DNA of 64,000 bases from Actinomortierella ambigua (GCA_016098155.1 JAAAJB010000027.1:38483-102482), one strand, 5' to 3'; numbered from the stretch's first letter, positions 36,177 to 48,555 are shown. Made by a program: numbers and translations. Notes: generated by a model not told the origin, from the sequence alone.

Positions 36177-38335
36177 ATGTTGGTGCTAGGAAACCCTCTC
36201 GGCTCAGGAGGCTATGGGTCTGTCTATGAAGCTCTCTGGGGATGTCAGCAGTGTGCTGCAAAGACATTCTTTCTCTCTCAGGAGGATTACTACGAGCGTG
36301 CCATCCAGAAGGAAATCGAGGTCTTGAAAAAACTGCGACACCGCAACATCATCCAGTTCTACAGGACTCACGACCAGGACCGTCGCATCTACCTCATCAT
36401 GGAGCTGGCCGAGAAGGGAACTCTCTCTAGGGCCATCAAAGCCGGCACGCTAGATTGGCCGACCAAGGAGCGTCTCGCCCACGAGATTGCTCGAGGACTC
36501 GAGTACATCCATCAAGAATCCGTCCTCCATCGTGACCTCAAGAGTGCCAATGTGCTCCTCACACGGCACATGGAGGCCAAGCTAGCTGATTTCGGACTTG
36601 CGCAGGTGCGGTCGACTGTCAGTAGCAGTCTATCGATGTCGTCTGCTGGAGGCAGGCTTGCTGGGACACTGAGATGGCTCGCGCCAGAACTCTTTGAGTT
36701 CGAGAAGCCCGTCTATTCCACCAAGACAGACATCTATGCGTTGGGCATGGTAATGTGGGAGATGGCGGCCAACTGCACACAGCCCTACAAAGACCAAGAC
36801 AATGGAGCACTGATTGCCATGCATGTTAAGAGTGGTCGTCGCGAGATAATACCAGATGACACACCGACAAATTACCGCGAGTATGTCGAGCGCTGCTGGC
36901 ACAAGAATCCCGATCAACGACCTGAAGCGAGCGAGGTGACCTTGGTACAAAAGGAGCAACAGGATGTGACCAACGATGGTGACGATGCCATTTCCATTTC
37001 ACTTAGTTTCAGCAACGACGGCACCACTCTTGACGGCAGACAAGCCAAGGCATCATTAGTTGAAGACCGTCGGGACGTAGCTGCCGATACCAGCACAGGA
37101 AGTTTACCGCAGTCTGACGACAATGTCGTGCGATACTTCAGTCAGGCGGCCGACCAAGGCAACAAGGACGCACAGCTGTTTCTCGGGTGGCTCTACAGCC
37201 ATGGCGGAGGGATCGTCGACAAGAGTACCGAGGACTCGCTCTGGTGGTATCGCCAGGCTGCAAAGCGTGGGAATGCTACTGCACAGCTCACCCTCGGCGA
37301 GATGTACGAATATGGTCAAGGCGTGGATGCAAGTGATGTGGAGGCCGCCATCTGGTACAGCAAGGCGGCTGTCCACGGCATCGCCAAGGCACAGATCAAG
37401 GTGGGCGAGATGTATGAGGAGGGCCGTGGGGTTGTGCGGGATGACGGCGAGGCACTCCGATGGTTCCGCATGGCAGCGGAGCAAGGACAGGTGGATGCTC
37501 AGTTCAAGCTGGGAACATGGCTCTCTCTTGGTCGAGGCGTCGAACAGAACGATACTGAGGCAGCCAGATGGTTCACCAAAGCAGCTGAGCAAGGGAATGC
37601 GCGCGCGCAGTTCCACCTTGCATTCATCTACGAGTTTGGAGAAGAGGTCGATCAGAGCGATGCCGAGGCAGCCAAGTGGTATACCATGGCAGCCGAGCAA
37701 GGGGATGCACGCGCACAGTTCAACCTCGGATTCATATACCAACTAGGACAAGGGGTCGAACAGAGCAACATTGAGGCAGTCAGGTGGTTCACCAAGGCAG
37801 CCGAGCAGGGAAAGGTAGAAGCACAGTACAACCTTGGATTCATGTACGACAAAGGAGATGGGGTCGATCAGAGCGACATCGAAGCAGTCAAGTGGTACAC
37901 CAAGGCAGCCGAGCAAGGGCACGCGGAAGCACAGTACATCCTTGGAGTGATGTACGACCGAGGACAAGGAGTCACTCAGAGTGACATGGAGGCATTCAAG
38001 TGGTACACCAAGTCAGCTGAGCAAGGAGAGGAGCGTGCACAGTACAACCTTGGACTCATGTACCAACAAGGACGAGGGGTCAATCAGAGCGACATCGAGG
38101 CAGTCAAGTGGTACACCATGGCAGCCGATCAGGGGAGGGCAGAAGCACAGTCAAGTCTTGGAGACATGTACAGACAAGGGCGAGGGGTCGATCAAAGTGA
38201 CATCGAGGCAGTCAAGTGGTACACCATGGCAGCCGAACAAGGGGATGTGGACGCGCAGTCCAGCCTTGGATTCATGTACGATCAAGGACCAGGGGTCGAT
38301 CAGAGCTTTCAGAGAGTACACCAAAGCAGTTGAGC
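36177..38335 (+). CDS. protein kinase with Sel1-like repeats (3' end decayed)
   Basis: One exon of 718 aa. The N-terminal half is a Ser/Thr or tyrosine-kinase-like domain: glycine loop GSGGYGSV (9-16), Lys29, VLHRDLKSANVLL (catalytic Asp120), DFGLAQ (Asp138), LAPELFEF, and DIYALGMVMWEMA. From about residue 320 there are eleven Sel1-like repeats of 36 aa with the core KWYTKAAEQGHAEAQYNLG, which form alpha-helical protein-protein interaction solenoids. Repeats 5-11 are nearly identical at DNA level (108-bp unit). The reading frame leaves the repeat at about 38306 and stops after 12 unrelated residues, while further Sel1 pieces continue in another frame to about 38422. Upstream, an in-frame ATG (36075) is separated from this start by TAG (36159). 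The gene may be functional from the ATG at 36177, since the kinase core is complete, or may be at an early stage of pseudogenisation. Kinase-Sel1 fusions are abundant in Mortierella-type fungi. Confidence 0.8.
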
Positions 38336-38422
38336 AAAGGTATGCACACGCACAGTCCAACCTTGGGTAGTGATGCCGTGGCAGTCAAGTGGAACTCCAA
38401 GGCAGCAGAGCAAGAGTGTTAA
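37128..38422 (+). repeat. 108-bp Sel1-coding tandem array
   Basis: Eleven intact 36-residue units followed by two partial, out-of-frame units. The units from about 37560 on differ by only a few bases each, consistent with recent unequal exchange. Confidence 0.85.
38306..38422 (+). pseudogene. decayed terminal Sel1 repeats
   Basis: After the frame break the DNA still encodes, in other frames, FREYTKAVEQRYAHAQSNLG and then VAVKWNSKAAEQEC before TAA. Each matches a Sel1 unit with internal deletions, so the array once extended further. Confidence 0.75.
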
Positions 38423-38652
38423 TCACGCCCAATGCATCTGTTGCTGTGGGTGCCCTCCATGAACCAAGCGCCTCGACGCTTATTGCACATGATTTTGTCG
38501 CCAGTGTTGATACAAGTTATAGGACCAAATGAGTTGCCTATGTCAATGGAGCTTCGAGCTGATGGTGCGCCCTGTAGATACAGAAAGTTCATGCTGAGCG
38601 TTGGCTTTTTTTTCGTGACTAAAGAATGAACATGGATGTCTCTGATTGCCAT
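38419..38652 (-). pseudogene. orphan Cys-containing ORF fragment
   Basis: A 77-residue frame whose C-terminal half (PITCINTGDKIMCNKRRG, then a WF segment and NRCIG near the end) looks like real, spaced-cysteine protein sequence. No signal peptide, upstream exon or domain can be identified. It sits tail-to-tail with the decayed Sel1 array. It is likely a truncated gene copy; the function is unknown. Confidence 0.3.
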
Positions 38653-41600
38653 ATTCCCCTTAAAATAATAAAAAAGAGTGCACTCATCGCTGCTATCTTC
38701 ATCATCGGGTACGTTTTGTCACCGAAAGATCCAGGACGTGAAGCATTTTGATCTGTTGTTACGTGGGCTGGTGAACTATAGCCTTTTTTTTTTTTTTTTT
38801 ATGGACAGGCCGCGAGGGAACTGGTAACCCAGGGTAGATGCATGGAGGCAGTAAAGGGGGTTTGGACGTTAAACACGGAACCACTCGATTTCATTGCTAC
38901 TTCTGTTTTGATATAGGATCAGACAAATATGTCTTTTTCTGTGGCAGACTGCCTTTTGATGGCTGTTGGTAAACCGGTCTCAAAGGGCGTCGACCCTCAA
39001 TTCAACGACATCACAGAAAAGGCGCACTGCTCCGTACGTTCACCTATCTGCAAACCAGATTAGCTGATATGGCGTAAGGTAGTTCAACTCGATCAAGCTC
39101 GTGAGCGAGGACCAACTCTCAGACAGGGCTCATCTCCACAAACGGGGAAACTTTGTCTCGGACTACAGCCCGATCCCCAAGAGGCGTATCTAGCAGATGC
39201 GCCAAAGCCCGCCGCACATTATAGGTGTCGCCTGACAGGCTACATCCCTCTAGCTCGCATGCACTGCAGCGAGTAGGTCAGGAATCTGAACCGTCTGGAC
39301 AAATCCCAGCTATAGACCACCTGACATGAGTTTAGGCAGCGGGTCAAACCTACTGGCAAACTCTTCAGCCCTAAGGAAGAAGGACGGCAGAGTTGATGTT
39401 GACTTTGACCTATTTGCGGTCATGGAGCTGCTATCTCCTTGGACAGACAGGAAAAGAAGAGGCCCCCGAATAGATGTAGCCTCGAGGGACCTGCATCACC
39501 TCATGAACTATTTTTTTATATTATTTGATTCGTTTTATCATTGACCTCTCTACCCGGACATTAGCTCATGTCCCATCTGAGTTACCTCTCTGTCAATTGC
39601 TTCGCGATCAAATCGTACCCTTTGTCCTCTCTCAAGTGGCCACACTCGCAGCCTAGTGAAAGCCTCAGAGGACAACACATAATAAAAGGAAAAAAAAATT
39701 GGCGTGATCTTTCTTACGAAGGCGTTATTACCACACAAACCGACGCTTGAGAGTGCATAATCCATGGGATCAAATCAACATAGACGCTTTGTACAGCGCT
39801 AGATAATCAAAAGCACCGCATAGTGTTGGCGCAGCTGTGTGCTGTGAGTGATGGTGGTGGTGGTGAGAGAGGGAACGCTATGAACATTTGAAGGCTCTCA
39901 TGTTTCACTGTCCATCCAAGTATGAACTAATCTTCTATCCTCTGTTGCGCAAGGGGGTGATATCGACATTAAATCCATTTTTAGAGATGCAACATCACTC
40001 ACTACAGCTACACCTCGACGCCAACTTCCGCCAGGTTGGTTTTTGTGAGGGCCAATGGTTCTCGGTTGCGCCAATCTATACTCGATTCCTAGACTTACTG
40101 AAGAGACACCATAGGAATGCATGAAGAGACTCCATAGGAATGTAGAGTCGAAAGATGTCTCACGGTTGTCAACTGATCTCACTCAACAACAAGCTAATTG
40201 GAATCAAAGTTATCACAGGAGTAGAACCACATGCCACTTTTTTTTTTGGTTATGCGGTTAGAGATCATTAGGGTGGGTTTGGGGAGAAACGAGCTAGAGC
40301 GAGAAATCGAGAGGGGAGATCGATCTTGCAGATTGAGGATCTATTTACTGATGAGCGCAGCACATGTGCTTTTGCTCGGAGCAAAGTCTGCCGCTTTGGG
40401 TCCTGGAGGGGATGCGCAGATGACATGTGGGACGTACCCGTTTTTGCCAAAAGCAATGTCATCCTATGAAACCAATGGACCTTTTAGGGCATCTGGCTAC
40501 TGTTTTTAGCAAAAACTCATAGTCTTTGTATTGTACGTAACGCTGCACAAGTCCATCTCTCTCTAGTGTCCAGAGGGCATTTTCAGTACTGTGCAGGTAC
40601 TAGTACCATTGCGAAACGATGGAATGTCCAGAAGGTGTCGTCTCAAATTTACAACGTAACTCCTACTTCCAAAAGAACAAAATTGATCGCCCGATGTGGA
40701 CTTTAAAATCGTCTCTCCCGTAGCCAGAAAGGGATGCGGCCTTGTGGCCTTTACTTGAGACGGTGGGTGCATTTGGTCAAGGGGTGGTGGACTACATTCC
40801 TCCGGGTCTTACCTAAAGAACAAGAGAAGCACCGCGTGGTGCAATCAGGGGAACTCGGGTATGTACATACACCAAAAATGTGGGAATGATTGAGTCAGCA
40901 AATTGCTGGGAGCAGTACTACATAGGGAGGGGGTTTTGTAACGGACTCTGTTTGGGTACGTGGACAGTCGATGCTATCGATAGAGAAGGGCGTGGGTTCT
41001 CGGGTCATGTCATGGTTATGAGGATGATGGGCGCAGTGCAGAGGGAGATCGAGAGGGTGGACTCTCAAATGAACCAAATCGAGCAAGTTGGGGCTGTAAA
41101 CACTGACAAAGAGGTATGTTTTTGGTTCAAATTGCTGTGTGAGTGGGAGGGAGGGAGGGGGGGTGTCTTGTCCCAAGCCTGACTGGTATGCTCATCATTG
41201 AGCGGGAGGGGGGGGGGCAGCAAATGATGTGAACGCTAAAGTGTGTGAGTGATGAGCGTGTAAGCGCATGAGGCCCTTGCTTATTGGGGCGAGGTGGATG
41301 GAAAGCACGGAAGCTTCGAATGTACAAATTTGAGGGTTTTTGTTTCTAAAAAAAGGACTACCCTGTCAGGAACCTCTTTCAGTTACACCCTTTTTTGTCT
41401 CTCCTTTGTTCTTACATACTTTACTTGTAGCAGATTGTAATATACGTTGGATCTCAGGAAGTTTAATGATCTCTCTCGGGGGATCTGCTGGAAGATAAAA
41501 AAGGAATGGCGGGTGCGGGCAAGCAGCATCGAGGAGGGCGCGGGTTTGGAGAGGGCATGCCCCCACGTGGAGAGAATAGAGCGAAAGAGGGGATGGGAGA

Positions 41601-43230
41601 GGGGGGGAAAGGGAGTTTAGCGAAGTGAGCAAAAGAAGGAAGGGAGGAAGGCGAAGGAAGGATACGGAGCTTTTGTTCTTCCTACTTTCCATCTTATCCC
41701 CTCCCTTCGCTTCCCTTTCTTTTCTGTCCTGTTCTTACCTCTCCTTTTTCCTCCATCTCGTCTTGTCATGGTCTTCTCTCTACATTATTGGCTTGGATGC
41801 TTGTTGTTTTCTGTGCTCATCGAGTGGAAGCCCACTTTCTTTATTTCTCGTGTCCCTTCCCATGCAGCCACGCTACCGTTTGTTTATTTAGAGCAGAGAC
41901 TGGCAGGGGAAAAAGGGGTGGAAAGGACATGTGTGTGACCCACAAACACACTCCCCCCCTCTTGCGCTCACTGTTCATTATTATTATTATTTAGGTTTTG
42001 GTTTGTGTTTGGGGGTGCTCGCTTTTCTAGACTGTCCGAAGGTTGCTTCGCCTGCTGAAAAGGTGTCCATCCACCGCCTCCTAGCCTGCTGCATTGGGCC
42101 ACTAAGAAGTATTCAGGTGGCCTCTGTGTTTCCTTTTTTGATGGGGAGGGACACTGCCCTGGACAAAAGGAGAAAACTTCGGAGACCGTTCCCCCCCCCT
42201 TCCTCCCCCCTTCTCTCTTCCCCTTTTCCTTGCGAGAAGGCAAACCACGCACTCTTACCCAGCTGTACCACATGATAATGATTCCTCTCCCCTCTTCCCT
42301 TCCCTTGTCTTCCTTGTCCTTCTCTTTTCGCCTTGAAAGCCAAAAGCGCAGAGTTCTCGGTAACGAGTCCATCAACCGTCCGTTACCCGGTAAAAGCAAA
42401 ATACAAAAAAAAAGTCTAAAAGCGGCGTTGCATCCGGTCATACCATATGATCCAATCCCGTTACGTGCAGCAATTGGTTTGGGAAGTGAGGGAAAACGAA
42501 GAGGGAGAGAGTGATGCAAGTTGAGTTTAGTCCAGTTGGCTGTGGTCATTTTTTTTTTCTTTGTGTGCAAGGTGAGAGGAGGGATGAGTAAGATTGAAAG
42601 ACAGAAGTCAAAGTTGAGATGGCACAGCATGGTGTCGACTGATATGGGAGAAGGCGAAATACAAAAGAAGTACAGAAGGACGAGAAAACCGAGGGATGCA
42701 AGTTGTTCCCATCTCCATTTTATTTGCGCCCTTTTCTTTTTGGACCCCCTGTGATGATTGCCCTCTTCTTCAAGTGGCTACAAAACAAGCTATTGGAGTT
42801 TGGACAACCTAGAAAAGTGTGCTCCCAACGGAATGGTCATTTACCAACCAGGTCAACAAGAGGGCGAGTTGGACGGAGAGGAAGAGGGGGGGCGGAGAGG
42901 GTGGATTGTCCAGATGTCCCCTCTGAATAAAGTTTGATTCCTGCAGGAGCACCCAAGAGACAAAGAGGAGACCGCACACCTTGTTTGCGAAAAAGTTGCT
43001 CAATAGAATGCCCCTCTGCCTGCCTCTGTCTCGATGTCCTCCTTCTCTCTTACTCTTGTTTTTCTTCTTCTTCAAAAGCTATTCAAATAGAGGCAAGGGG
43101 AATGGGTGCTTTGCTGTAGAGTGGGAGTTGGGCGAGTATTCTTTCATCATCCCGCTATATAGCTATAGAGGGGATACTGATCGCATCAGACGAAGCGAAT
43201 GTTGTCAACAATGGACAAAGAGTGAAGGAC

Positions 43231-43265
<35 letters not shown>

Positions 43266-43821
43266 GAGAGGGCGAGCAAGAAACACACAACAACAGCAGC
43301 AGCAGCAGCAGAGGGAGCGGGTTGACTTGAATAATCGAGATTGGGCGTACGAACAAAACAGAACAGGACAGCAGGGCATCCATTCAAAAACCATTCTATC
43401 TAAAGGGAAATAAAAGAGAGCACCTGCTCGAAAATCCTCGGTAACAAACCCAGAAATGGGGGAGGCGGTGTTCTTGGACTGGATTTGAGCGGAGACGAGA
43501 GAAGAAGGGGGGGCATGATGCTGCTGTACTTTTTATTCTTTTCTTGTCTTTCGTTTCTTCTTTATTTCACTCCACTCGCACGCACCTGGTTTCTTATCCC
43601 CCTTCCTTCCTTCCTTCCTTTCTTCTTTCTTTCTTTCTCTTTCTCTTTCTCTTTTTCCCTTCCTTCCATTCTTCTTTCTTCTCCGCACACGTTCTTCTTT
43701 TCCCACTTTGTCTTGTTCTGTCTCTTCTCTTTCTTCCTCTCTTTCTTCCTCTTTCTCTCTCCCCCCCTCCATTCAGAATCGCATCGCACTTTTTTCTCAT
43801 TTCCCTCTGTCTGCATCCATC
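38653..43821. other. 5.2 kb gene-poor region
   Basis: No gene is recognised. The longest frames are driven by purine or pyrimidine tracts. From about 43490 the sequence becomes a long CT-rich leader before the bHLH gene. GA runs lie at 43235-43261 and a CAG run at about 43293-43310. A cluster of repeats or a non-coding transcript is possible but nothing is diagnostic. Confidence 0.4.
43235..43261. repeat. (GA)n microsatellite
   Basis: Tandem GA units upstream of the bHLH gene, visible directly. Confidence 0.85.
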
Positions 43822-46800
43822 ATGTCGTCTCACCAGGGCATTATGGTGCCCCCAAATAGTGCTCCCTGGCCAGGCATACAGCAGACTTCGTCCTCGCCCT
43901 CGTCAGCACCGTCTGCTTCCTCAGCCCCAAAGCACCACCACCACCACTCGTACTCGTCCTCGTCAACGGCCTCTTCAAAGCACTCGGCTTCAGCTACCTC
44001 CCCTGCCCTAGGCCCTTCACATTCCCCCGGTCCGCATCAGCAGCCCAATAACGCGCACTACTCCCACCACCACCCACCGCCCTCTCACCCGCATCCTCAC
44101 CCTGCCCACCACGAGTCCTCGGCCGCATATCCATCGCATGCGCACTCTCACTCACATCCCCACATGGGCCACCCTCCAGGAGCTTACCCACCACCACCAC
44201 CACCGCCACATATGGCACATCACCCATACTATTCTCATCCGCATCACCACCCTTCCTCCTATCCACCGCCGCCCTATCCTTACTACCCATACCCTCCAAC
44301 ATCGCCTCACGCACACCCTAGCTACCACCATCCCTCCTCTTCCTCGTCACGTCCAGGCAGCTATCCGTATCACCCCTCGGGTGAGCCTTACCCGGCCGAT
44401 GCTGGCGTGCCGCCCTCTTCATCGACCCCTGGACGGATGGAGGACCAGATGGACGATCAACGATTGGTGCCCTCTGGTTCCCCTTCCTCCAAGCTGAATG
44501 GTGTCAGCAGCAATGGTGGCTCAACAAGCCCAGCAACCGCTGCTTCTGCAGCAAAGGCGAAGCCCAAAACAGAACCAGCTCCAAAGACTTTCCGGTTCGA
44601 GGGTAGCATTTCGTCCGAGTCGTTCAAGACAACAAAGTCGTTTGACCTTGCTGGTGTGAACATCCTCAACCGGAAGCCGCTCGATACAAAAACGGCCCTC
44701 GACAAGCTGCAGCGGCGGCGTGAGACACACAACCGCGTTGAGCGGAAACGCCGAGATTGCATCAACCAGGTAATAGGCAGCTGATAAATGATACTGCATA
44801 ATAGAATGGATTGGGGTGGGGTGGGAAGCAGAAGGAAGGGGGGGATGAGTAGGTGGGTGGTTAGGGTCAATGGGAGAGGCGCAGGGGGGGAGGATGTGGC
44901 AAAGGTAGTTGTTTCTTTGTGAGTTGGACCGAGGCTGTTCTCCTCGAGTCCACCTGGACACCCGACTCTAAAATGGAAGGAACATCTTTGTTGCACTTTT
45001 TGTCCTGTTGTATCGCGCATTGTTCCCTAAAATCGAAAAAAAAGAAATATTACCTGGTAATGATTGTATATTGTTCATATTCACTAAAACGCATTTGTTA
45101 CTGTTGTCTTCTTTCTCCACGTGGTGATACCCTTGGTATGTAAATTCTACTTCCATTTTCGCCAGCTGATTGACGATCTCACGCGTCTACTGCCGCCCAA
45201 GCATCTCCAGGAGGTCACCTCCAAGTGCCATCGGGTCAATGTTCTCCGTGGCGCTGTTGCCCACATCAAGTTCTTGCATGATACCAACGACTCTTTGACA
45301 AAGTCCATCGAGGCTGCGAAACGCGGCGAGCCTCTTCCGGAGATTGTCCCGCCTCCAGTCGCACCATCCTCCGCCGCTGCCTCCAGTTCCTCACCGACGC
45401 CTTCGTCGACTACGGAACACGCCAAGGGCGAGGGTGAGAGTGGCGGCGAGTCGCCTGCACCACCAGAGACAGAGGGTGAGATGGAGACTGAGGCCGAGGC
45501 CAAGGCCGATGAGGATGCAGAGAACACCTCCAAGGTCAAGGTGGAGGAGGATACTGCAATGGACATTGACTCCGAGTTGGGTTCTACGACAAAATCACCT
45601 GCTCCTTCTATTTCGGTCAACACCAAGTCACTCCCTCCAGTGATCATCACCACCAACGCGCCTTCTCCGGCTCCTTCGGATACCGAAGCTGCCAAGCCGT
45701 CTAATACCAAGGGCCAGAACCGCACTGTGCCACCAATCTCGATCACAACGCCAGCGGACGCTTATAGCCTAGAGTCACGTCGCGATCGTCACGGCTCGTG
45801 GCAGTCGAACATTAGCGATTCTACCAGCCCCTTCCTATCGCCCTTCCCTGCCTCGCCTGTTGGCCCGCCTTCGCCAATCACGCCTACGTCTGCATCTTCG
45901 AGTGGTGCTAGTCTTGCATTGCGTCAGAACGTGTCACCGTCGGAAGACTCGTCGTCACGGCCTTCGCCAGCGCCTTCTCCTTCGTTGCCCCCAATCTCGT
46001 CCCTGGCCAGCATTCACATCAAGTCGCCCTCAACGGGGCCTGAGGGAGGCGACCGTGCAGCGACCAAGGATGATGTTAGGCGCTCGGAGCGTGGCTCGCC
46101 GACAGCGGAAGGTGAGACCGGCTCTCCCAATTCGACCCCACCACCGGCCTCATCGGCGGCAGCCTCTGCCTCTGCAGGGTCTCGCCCTAGTCATCATCGC
46201 GCCGGTCCGACATTGCCACCGCTGATGATCCCAGCGCCGGAGCACTTGCACCCTTCGTACTCGTCGACGTCGCATCGGCAACACCACCATGGACAGACAT
46301 TGACACCGCACGGCAATGGGCCCTCACCTCGGTATCGGTCTTCGGACAACGAGCATTTGAGCCCTGTGTCGCCGTACATGCTGTCGCCTTCGTCGATGGC
46401 CTCACGATCACCTTCCGTCGGCCCTCTTCCTTCGCCAGCTGGCCTTTCGCCTTATCCTCACTGGTCAAACGGCGCTGAGGGGGGACCAGGCGCCGCCGGT
46501 ACTGCAGCTGCGGCAGGAGGCGAGGCCAATGGTGGTGGTGGTGGTCATCACATGCCCCCACCCTCTCCTGGTGCGCCTCCAGTCTCACCTCATGGCTATC
46601 ACCACCCATACCCATATCCTTATCCGTACCATCACCCACACCCGCACGCGCACCCTTCGTATGGCTACCCATACCCGCCACCACCGCCCCATGGCGGGCA
46701 CCCTCCACATCCCTCTCACCATGCGGCCCACCATGAGCGTAGCCGGTCACAAGACCGGTTCGAGGGATCGTCTGGTCGGGAGGAGGTGTCGATGTCGATG

Positions 46801-47613
46801 TCGAAGCAACAGCAGCAGTTGCAGGCACCGCAGCAAGACCGATCGCGGAAGCCGTCGTTGCAGCCCGAGCCAATCTTTATTCAAGAAGAGCCTTGGGTGG
46901 TGAGCCGGAAGCGGGCGTCGTCGAACAATGGCTCGGCCAAGACGTCCTCGTCTGGCGCAGCGGGCGGTAAGGGAGGCCAGGGTCGGGCTTCTAAGGCAGC
47001 TCGTGATGCTAGCCCTGCTACTACGACTGCTACTACGACTGCTGCTGCTGCTGCCGCCACCCCCGCTACCGGAACCGCGAATGCAAACCGCAACAACAGC
47101 AAGGAGCCTGTTTCGCCGACACTGTCGACAGCGTCCATCGAGTCTTCGTTCTCCGTCAGCTCGACGAACAAGAAGAAGCGGGCACAGAAGGATGACCACG
47201 CGAGCGTAGAAGACGGTAGCTGCGAGGTGAACGGTCGCAAGCGCACGCGTGGCTCTGGAACGAAGCAGCCGTCGGGCATTGAGGAGGAAGGAGAAGGAGC
47301 TGAGCGGAATGTAGAAGATGATGATGAGGAGGAAGTGGCCGAGTTGTCACGATCGCGATCGTCCTCGCCGTCGTCGACGGCCACAAAGACAGATGGCCCG
47401 TCGACGCCGCCGCGGATGGCGAAGGTCAGCGTGATTTTGACGGAGACGAACGGTGATGAGCTGATGCTTGAGGCGTCGGCAGCTGCTTCTTCACCTGTCA
47501 AGGACAACACCAGCAAGATCAATAATATGCCTTCGGTCGTGGTGGTGGAGATGGCCGACGGATCCGAAGACCATGATGCCGCTCATACGCTGACATCGCT
47601 TGCTCAGCATTGA
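43822..47613 (+). CDS. large bHLH transcription factor
   Basis: Two exons, 43822-44769 and 45166-47613, give 1131 aa. The intron cuts the bHLH domain after INQ. Basic region plus helix 1 is RRRETHNRVERKRRDCINQ (298-316), continuing into LIDDLTRLLPPK; helix 2 is KCHRVNVLRGAVAHIKFLHD. His, Glu and Arg at the three base-contacting positions (HNRVERKRR) predict class B binding to CACGTG-type E-boxes, as in USF, MITF and Myc relatives. The flanks are disordered: a His/Pro/Tyr/Ser-rich N-terminus (HSHPHMGHPP), a Glu/Asp-rich stretch after the bHLH, Ser/Pro repeats and another HPYPYPY region near the end. A leucine zipper is not evident. A nuclear regulator is inferred; its targets are unknown. The gene is AT-poor, with Ser codons often TCG. 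Confidence 0.88.
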
Positions 47614-47807
47614 TTTAAGTCACACTACCCTTACCCTTTACCCCCTACCCTTACCCTTACCCCCAACAATCTATTCCAACCTCCCCCTCCTTCTTTCTCA
47701 ATTCCTCACTTGTACTATAGCTGAACTCCATTTTTTACCAATGTAACTTTACTATTTCATACTAAGAGAGACGTTTTGTGTGTGTGTATGTGTTTTGCGG
47801 TTTCTTT

Positions 47808-48110
47808 CTATTGCTTCGCTTGCTCCTCGAGATGGAACTTGATGCCTGCAACGACGAGGTCGTGGTCTTCGGCCTGTTTAAGACCGCTGACGACAATGCA
47901 ACCGATGCAGCCGACGTCCTTGATCAAGAGCGGGAAGCCGCCGCCGTGACAGGCATAGTCGTTCATGGAGACCATGTAGGTCTCCTCCATGGTCTTGTAG
48001 CCCTTGGAGAGCAGCTCGCGGCCGACGTAGTAGCTCGAGTGCTGAAGGCGGATGACAGTGTTGGTCTTTCTACGCATCCAGTTCTCATTGTCGACCGTGG
48101 CGCCTTTGAG

Positions 48111-48164
<54 letters not shown>

Positions 48165-48555
48165 GATGGACGGTGGGGAAGGGAGTGGAGGAGAAGGGGA
48201 GTTAGGATCAACGTTGCGAACAAAAAAGAAGCTCCTGCCAAATTTCTCACGCTATTCTTCAGTTTTTTTTTTTTTTATTCCTTTGTCCCCAGTCTGTCAC
48301 TCAGTTTTTGTCATCTGCTTTCATACCTTCCATGGCATGTTGGAAGAGCACTTGGCCGTTGCGGGTGATGAGGATGGAGATGCCGCGTCCAGGGTGGTAG
48401 GTTTTGGCGAGTCGAACGAGTGTGGTGCCGAGCTGGAGGGCATCATCGGGGGTGAAACGCGTAAACTGGAGGTCATATTCCTGTCGGAGCAAAGTTGGCA
48501 GCAACGACGCTGCATGTTCTTGAGCTTCTAACGATACGGTGGTGGAGGAGCTCAT
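47808..48555 (-). CDS. UPF0303 / HbpS-like family protein (YBR137W-type)
   Basis: Two exons, 48555-48327 and 48103-47808, give 174 aa. The family includes yeast Ybr137w, a cytosolic protein linked to the tail-anchored protein pathway, and bacterial HbpS/GlcG-fold proteins. Landmarks are FTPDDALQLGTTLVRLAKTY, then DNENWMRRKTNTVIRLQHSSYYVG, YACHGGGFPLLI and VVSGLKQAEDHDLVV, all in the family order, and the length fits (yeast 179 aa). The intron (48104-48326) has a long (CT)n tract on the coding strand that runs almost into the acceptor AAAG. It is convergent with the bHLH gene, about 200 bp apart. Biochemical activity is not established for the family. Confidence 0.9.
48110..48160 (-). repeat. 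(CT)n tract at a 3' splice site
   Basis: On the plus strand a GATA/GA run; on the coding (minus) strand about 20 CT units followed by CTATCTATCTCTCAAAG, the acceptor of the UPF0303 intron. Confidence 0.9.

Noticed and set aside
43533..43859. Lys/Glu-rich or Ser/Phe-rich frames in the bHLH leader
   Set aside because: Products of a CT-rich tract read in either direction; the frame in use begins at the ATG at 43822.
45120..45165. ATG at 45121 as the start of a separate 830-residue protein
   Set aside because: It lies in the intron; the acceptor at 45165 joins the second half of the bHLH domain to the basic region in exon 1, in frame.
47629..47672. Telomere-like repeat downstream of the bHLH gene
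   Set aside because: The units read CCCTTA with irregular C-runs, not the CCCTAA complement of the common fungal telomere repeat; it is better seen as a C-rich 3' UTR.
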